A stretch of DNA of 8,741 nucleotides. Origin: Acidobacteriota bacterium. Lineage in GTDB: Bacteria > Acidobacteriota > Terriglobia > UBA7540. Every line of letters starts with the position of its first letter. The stretch's first letter is position 1. The DNA lies in the NCBI GenBank assembly GCA_021827255.1, contig JAKAWO010000118.1, positions 1 through 8,741 on the forward strand, in the 5' to 3' direction. Under the pieces are notes generated by a model, which was not told the DNA's origin, did not search any database, and saw nothing but the letters and a program-made list of their open reading frames with translations. Shown here one piece after another: positions 6,123 through 8,741 of the stretch. Made by a program: the position numbers and the translations under genes.

Positions 6123-7784
6123 ATGCAGGGCCGGCGATCAGAACGGATCATGCTGACCATCCCGCTATTGGCTTCCGGCCGGGATGCGGAGGGCCGTGCC
6201 TTCGACTCTGAGGGCAGCACGGTCAGCGTCAACCGTTACGGAGCGCGAGTTCAGGTGCCGCAGCTGCTCGTCGCGGGTCAAACCGTCCGGCTAGTCAACC
6301 TGGTCAACAAACTTTCGAGCGAGTTTCGCGTGGTGGGGCTGGTCGGTGAGGGCGAGAACGGAGTCAAGGAATGGGGCGTCGAAAACCAGAATCCCGAAGT
6401 TGATTTTTGGGGCATTTATTTTCCCCCCAAATCGCCGGCCCAGCCAGAATCCACGGCTTTGCTCGAGTGCAGCCTCTGCCATACGGTCGGATTGCTGCCG
6501 CTTTCCTTGCCGGAAGTCGAGGCTCTTGACGCCGGGACGCCGGTTTCAAAGTTCTGCTATCAGTGCGAGGCGGACACCGAATGGCTGTACCCTGAAAAGA
6601 CCGACCTGGAGCCCGCGCTTCTGAAACTTCCAGAAACGGCGCTTGCCGGCCCCGTCCCCCGGCGGGGGATCGAGCCCGCTTCGCCCATGACATCGAGCGT
6701 CTCCAGTGATTCGCGCGGAACCGTGATGGCATCGCCCGCGACCCTCGCGCCGGTTGTGGAAAGCCGCAAGGAGCGCCGGCGTTACGTCCGTCGGCCCATT
6801 ACGCTTCAAGACTCGTCGGGCCGCGCCGATTCTACACGGACAGAAAACCTGTCGAAAAACGGCGTCTGCCTTACCAGCGAGTTGGATTACACCGCTGGCC
6901 AGGAGGTGACACTGTTTTGGCCTCATCCGGTGACGCAGCAGAGTTACCAGGCACGGGCGCGGGTTGTCCGCCGGCATAATATTGGGGGAACGGCGCGCAA
7001 AATTTATGGACTCGAATACGTCTCGGGGCCGGTCCTGGCGGCGCCGGCGCCTCAGAGCGTGCGCGGCCTTTATGGGGGGCTGGCGGCGCTGGCAGCGGCG
7101 ACGGCGGTGTTGATGGCTCTGGCGGTTTTCCGACTTGCTGCCGCCCTGTCCGTTCCCATGGACGCTCGGCGCGCATTGGTCGAGCTCTCAGCGGCATTTC
7201 TGACCCTCTATTGGGGCCAAAAGACCTGGCGGGCAATCGTGGAACGCGAGTCCAAGTACCGCAAGCCAAGCCGCCGCCCTCAGCGAGCCGCTAGGGCAGC
7301 GGCCGCCACGGTGGTCGCCGGAGCCATCCTGGCGGGTGTTGCCGGCATTCGCAGCGGACGCGAGCGAGCCCAGGCCTTGCGGCTGGTGAGCGACCTATCC
7401 GTCAGCGACGCCATCGAACGAGCCGTGGATCAAACCGAGAGCCTCGATTTCAACTCGCCGCAGGATTACGCCGCAGCCTGCGTCCGGCTCGAGCCTCTAT
7501 CCCGCGAGTGGGAGCGAGAGCTGGGGCGCGTCTCGGCCGACTTCAGTACCTCCGCTTTGTCCAGCGGCCCGCTCCGGCGCCAGATTTCCTCGCTCCTGGC
7601 GCTTGATCGCCGGAAGCTCGCGCTTCTCCGGGCGCAGATCGCTCTCTCAGGCGCCGCCGGTTCGCGCCCTCCTGATAAGCAGCTCGCCTTCTGGCAAAAG
7701 CGGTTTGATCCGCTGCGCCGCCAGATCGAGCAACTGAACCGGAGCCGCGGCCGAATCCTTCAATCCCCTGCCCCGTCGGAGTAA
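6123..7784 (+). CDS. Membrane protein with two PilZ-type domains around a four-cysteine module
   Basis: A 553-residue protein of mosaic architecture. Residues ~4-100 form a PilZ-like domain beginning RRSER (R4-x3-R8), but its second signature reads S-V-N-R-Y-G (35-40) instead of [D/N]-x-S-x-x-G, so ligand binding is doubtful. Residues 116-148 contain C116-x2-C119 and C145-x2-C148, a likely zinc-ribbon-type module. A Ser/Pro-rich linker follows. Residues ~214-302 form a second PilZ domain with an Arg cluster (RKERRRYVRR, 215-224) and N242-L-S-K-N-G247, an intact c-di-GMP signature. Hydrophobic segments at about 316-343, 351-367 and 391-411 suggest membrane insertion. The C-terminal ~140 residues are predicted helical and charged, of no recognised family. 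The ATG at 6123 is fixed by an in-frame TGA just upstream; no Shine-Dalgarno is visible. Position after a prepilin gene suggests a c-di-GMP effector for surface structures, which is inference. Confidence 0.82.
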   Translation: MQGRRSERIMLTIPLLASGRDAEGRAFDSEGSTVSVNRYGARVQVPQLLVAGQTVRLVNLVNKLSSEFRVVGLVGEGENGVKEWGVENQNPEVDFWGIYFPPKSPAQPESTALLECSLCHTVGLLPLSLPEVEALDAGTPVSKFCYQCEADTEWLYPEKTDLEPALLKLPETALAGPVPRRGIEPASPMTSSVSSDSRGTVMASPATLAPVVESRKERRRYVRRPITLQDSSGRADSTRTENLSKNGVCLTSELDYTAGQEVTLFWPHPVTQQSYQARARVVRRHNIGGTARKIYGLEYVSGPVLAAPAPQSVRGLYGGLAALAAATAVLMALAVFRLAAALSVPMDARRALVELSAAFLTLYWGQKTWRAIVERESKYRKPSRRPQRAARAAAATVVAGAILAGVAGIRSGRERAQALRLVSDLSVSDAIERAVDQTESLDFNSPQDYAAACVRLEPLSREWERELGRVSADFSTSALSSGPLRRQISSLLALDRRKLALLRAQIALSGAAGSRPPDKQLAFWQKRFDPLRRQIEQLNRSRGRILQSPAPSE

Positions 7785-7788
7785 GCCT

Positions 7789-7813
7789 GCCGGTTGCAGC
7801 GCCGGCTCGTTTT
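7789..7813 (+). terminator. Possible weak intrinsic terminator after the PilZ gene
   Basis: GCCGG (7789-7793) pairs with CCGGC (7802-7806), with one added T-G pair, around a six-base loop. TCGTTTT follows. The hairpin starts four bases after the PilZ stop codon. The stem is short and the T-run is interrupted, so efficiency would be modest. Confidence 0.35.
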
Positions 7814-7823
7814 CCATTATGAT
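7794..7823 (+). promoter_or_regulatory. Candidate sigma70-type promoter for the CDP-alcohol phosphatidyltransferase gene
   Basis: TTGCAG (7794-7799) and TATGAT (7818-7823, five of six matches to TATAAT) are separated by 18 bases. Transcription would start near 7830, about 105 bases before the gene. The -35 match is poor (three of six) and overlaps the hairpin of the possible terminator. Confidence 0.35.
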
Positions 7824-7839
7824 TCTGTTGGTCCATGCC

Positions 7840-7854
7840 GGGAAAGACTTTCCC
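7840..7854. promoter_or_regulatory. 15-bp palindrome, possible operator
   Basis: GGGAAAG (7840-7846), a central A, and CTTTCCC (7848-7854) form a perfect palindrome. It lies about ten bases downstream of the predicted transcription start and 81 bases before the phosphatidyltransferase gene. The one-base centre suits a protein-bound DNA site better than an RNA hairpin. No cognate regulator is known from the window. Confidence 0.4.
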
Positions 7855-7935
7855 AAGCGGTCCATCCGGCTCGCGGGGGCTGGCGCGTGCGTGAACCCCG
7901 CGCCCGACGGTGACCGGCGCTTGGGTCGAGACTGA

Positions 7936-8547
7936 ATGGTCACACGCCAAATCGGCAAAGCCTGCCGCTACGCGCACGACGCGATGGTTCGGGGATTTGC
8001 CAACCTTCGCATCAACCCCAACTTTCTGACCTCGATCGGGTTTGCGATCAACATGGTGGGGGCTTATCTGCTTGCCTTCGGATATTTTCCCGCCGCCGGG
8101 CTGGCAGTGATTCTGGCCGGAGTTTTTGACCTGACCGACGGTCCGGTAGCTCGATACACGCGCCGCGTGACTCCCTTCGGGGGCTTTCTGGATTCTGTGC
8201 TCGACCGATACTCAGACCTGATCCTGCTCATCGGACTGCTGGTTTATTATGGCCGCATCAACCGCTTTGGTTACGTCGCCCTGGTGGCCGTTGCCATGAT
8301 TGGCTCCGTAATGACCAGTTACACGCGGGCGCGCGCCGAGAATTTGATTGCTTCGTGCAAGGTTGGCTTCCTGGAACGCCCGGAGCGCATCGTGCTCATC
8401 ATCATCGGGGCGCTATTCGACCGAATGGCTCCGGTGTTATGGGTCATCGTGGTGCTTTCCAATCTGACCGTGCTGCATCGAATTCTCCATACATACCACC
8501 AAAGCCGGAGCCCTTCGAGCTCGCCACCGCGCGCCACCGCAGGATGA
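7936..8547 (+). CDS. CDP-alcohol phosphatidyltransferase, possibly inositol-phosphate type
   Basis: An integral membrane phospholipid-synthesis enzyme that transfers a phosphatidyl group from a CDP-linked lipid to an alcohol, releasing CMP. The 203-residue protein carries the full family signature D65-x2-D68-G69-x2-A72-R73-x8-G82-x3-D86-x3-D90; the aspartates bind the metal ions and CDP. About six hydrophobic segments are visible (around 32-50, 52-66, 93-107, 112-128, 150-164 and 165-182). The later motif SYTRARAE (128-135), followed by CKVGFLERPER (141-151), resembles phosphatidylinositol-phosphate and archaetidylinositol-phosphate synthases, so the acceptor may be inositol phosphate; glycerol-3-phosphate or another alcohol remains possible. 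The start is fixed because an in-frame TGA (7933-7935) precedes the ATG. There is no strong Shine-Dalgarno. The last ~15 residues are Ser/Pro-rich and probably disordered. It appears to be its own transcription unit. Confidence 0.88.
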   Translation: MVTRQIGKACRYAHDAMVRGFANLRINPNFLTSIGFAINMVGAYLLAFGYFPAAGLAVILAGVFDLTDGPVARYTRRVTPFGGFLDSVLDRYSDLILLIGLLVYYGRINRFGYVALVAVAMIGSVMTSYTRARAENLIASCKVGFLERPERIVLIIIGALFDRMAPVLWVIVVLSNLTVLHRILHTYHQSRSPSSSPPRATAG

Positions 8548-8643
8548 GGCGCCACCGCGATTCGGCCCGCTCCGCCACACCGTAAAAGAGCTACTGCACT
8601 CCGAGTTTTAACCCACCGCTGGAAAGTTTTTCTCGTAAGATCT

Positions 8644-8666
8644 CAAAATATGTCAAAAACATTTTG
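8644..8666. repeat. Imperfect inverted repeat and phased direct repeat at the downstream promoter
   Basis: CAAAATATG (8644-8652) and CATTTTG (8660-8666) are inverted copies apart from a two-base insertion, and the second arm runs into the -35 element of the promoter at 8664-8692. TCAAAA also occurs twice exactly ten bases apart (8643 and 8653), one helical turn. This could be a regulator site; AT-rich composition makes chance matches easier. Confidence 0.3.
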
Positions 8667-8692
8667 CATTCGAGAAAGCGTTGTTGTATATT
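8664..8692 (+). promoter_or_regulatory. Candidate sigma70-type promoter pointing out of the window
   Basis: TTGCAT (8664-8669) and TATATT (8687-8692, five of six matches) have the optimal 17-base spacing. They lie in an AT-rich stretch (about 8600-8700) that contrasts sharply with the GC-rich rest of the window. Transcription would begin near 8699 and read a gene beyond the window edge. A small odd palindrome, GGAAATTCC (8719-8727), lies within the predicted leader. Confidence 0.55.
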
Positions 8693-8741
8693 GCGAAATT
8701 TGCAGTGGGTAGCGGGTCGGAAATTCCTCACAACTGTGTCG

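Overview
The window (8,741 bases, GC-rich except for its last ~150 bases) looks like chromosomal DNA of a free-living bacterium, most likely an Acidobacteriota or similar soil lineage. This placement is inferred from gene order and protein style and not from a marker gene. All convincing genes are on the + strand.

Region 1 (2-5392) is an iron-sulfur cluster assembly locus. It begins inside sufD, whose 5' end lies outside the window. It continues with a small heptad-repeat coiled-coil gene of unknown function, then sufS (cysteine desulfurase), sufU (Zn-dependent sulfur acceptor), a sufT/DUF59 gene, an Rrf2-family regulator with an IscR-like set of cysteines, and ygfZ (folate-binding Fe-S maturation factor). 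SufS takes sulfur from cysteine, SufU relays it, the SufBCD scaffold (only SufD visible) builds the cluster, SufT and YgfZ act late in maturation, and the Rrf2 protein probably senses cluster status. Spacing is tight (30-75 bases, about 100 before the regulator), so one transcript is likely. Two inverted repeats flank the regulator gene: one ends just before its ribosome binding site, and the other covers the ygfZ start codon.

Region 2 (about 5331-7784) concerns surface structures and signalling. A type IV pilin-like prepilin overlaps the end of ygfZ and has no ATG or GTG start in front of its cleavage site. It is followed by a 553-residue protein with two PilZ-type domains around a four-cysteine (CxxC...CxxC) module, then membrane segments. 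Only the second PilZ domain keeps the usual c-di-GMP-binding signature.

Region 3 (7785-8741) has a possible weak terminator, a candidate promoter and a 15-bp palindrome. These precede a CDP-alcohol phosphatidyltransferase whose sequence resembles inositol-phosphate-type enzymes. The window ends in an AT-rich non-coding stretch with a plausible sigma70 promoter pointing out of the window.

No rRNA, tRNA, CRISPR array, transposase or phage gene was seen. The most unusual points are the coiled-coil gene inserted in the suf cluster, the hairpins around the regulator, the missing conventional pilin start and the two-PilZ/Cys-module membrane protein.
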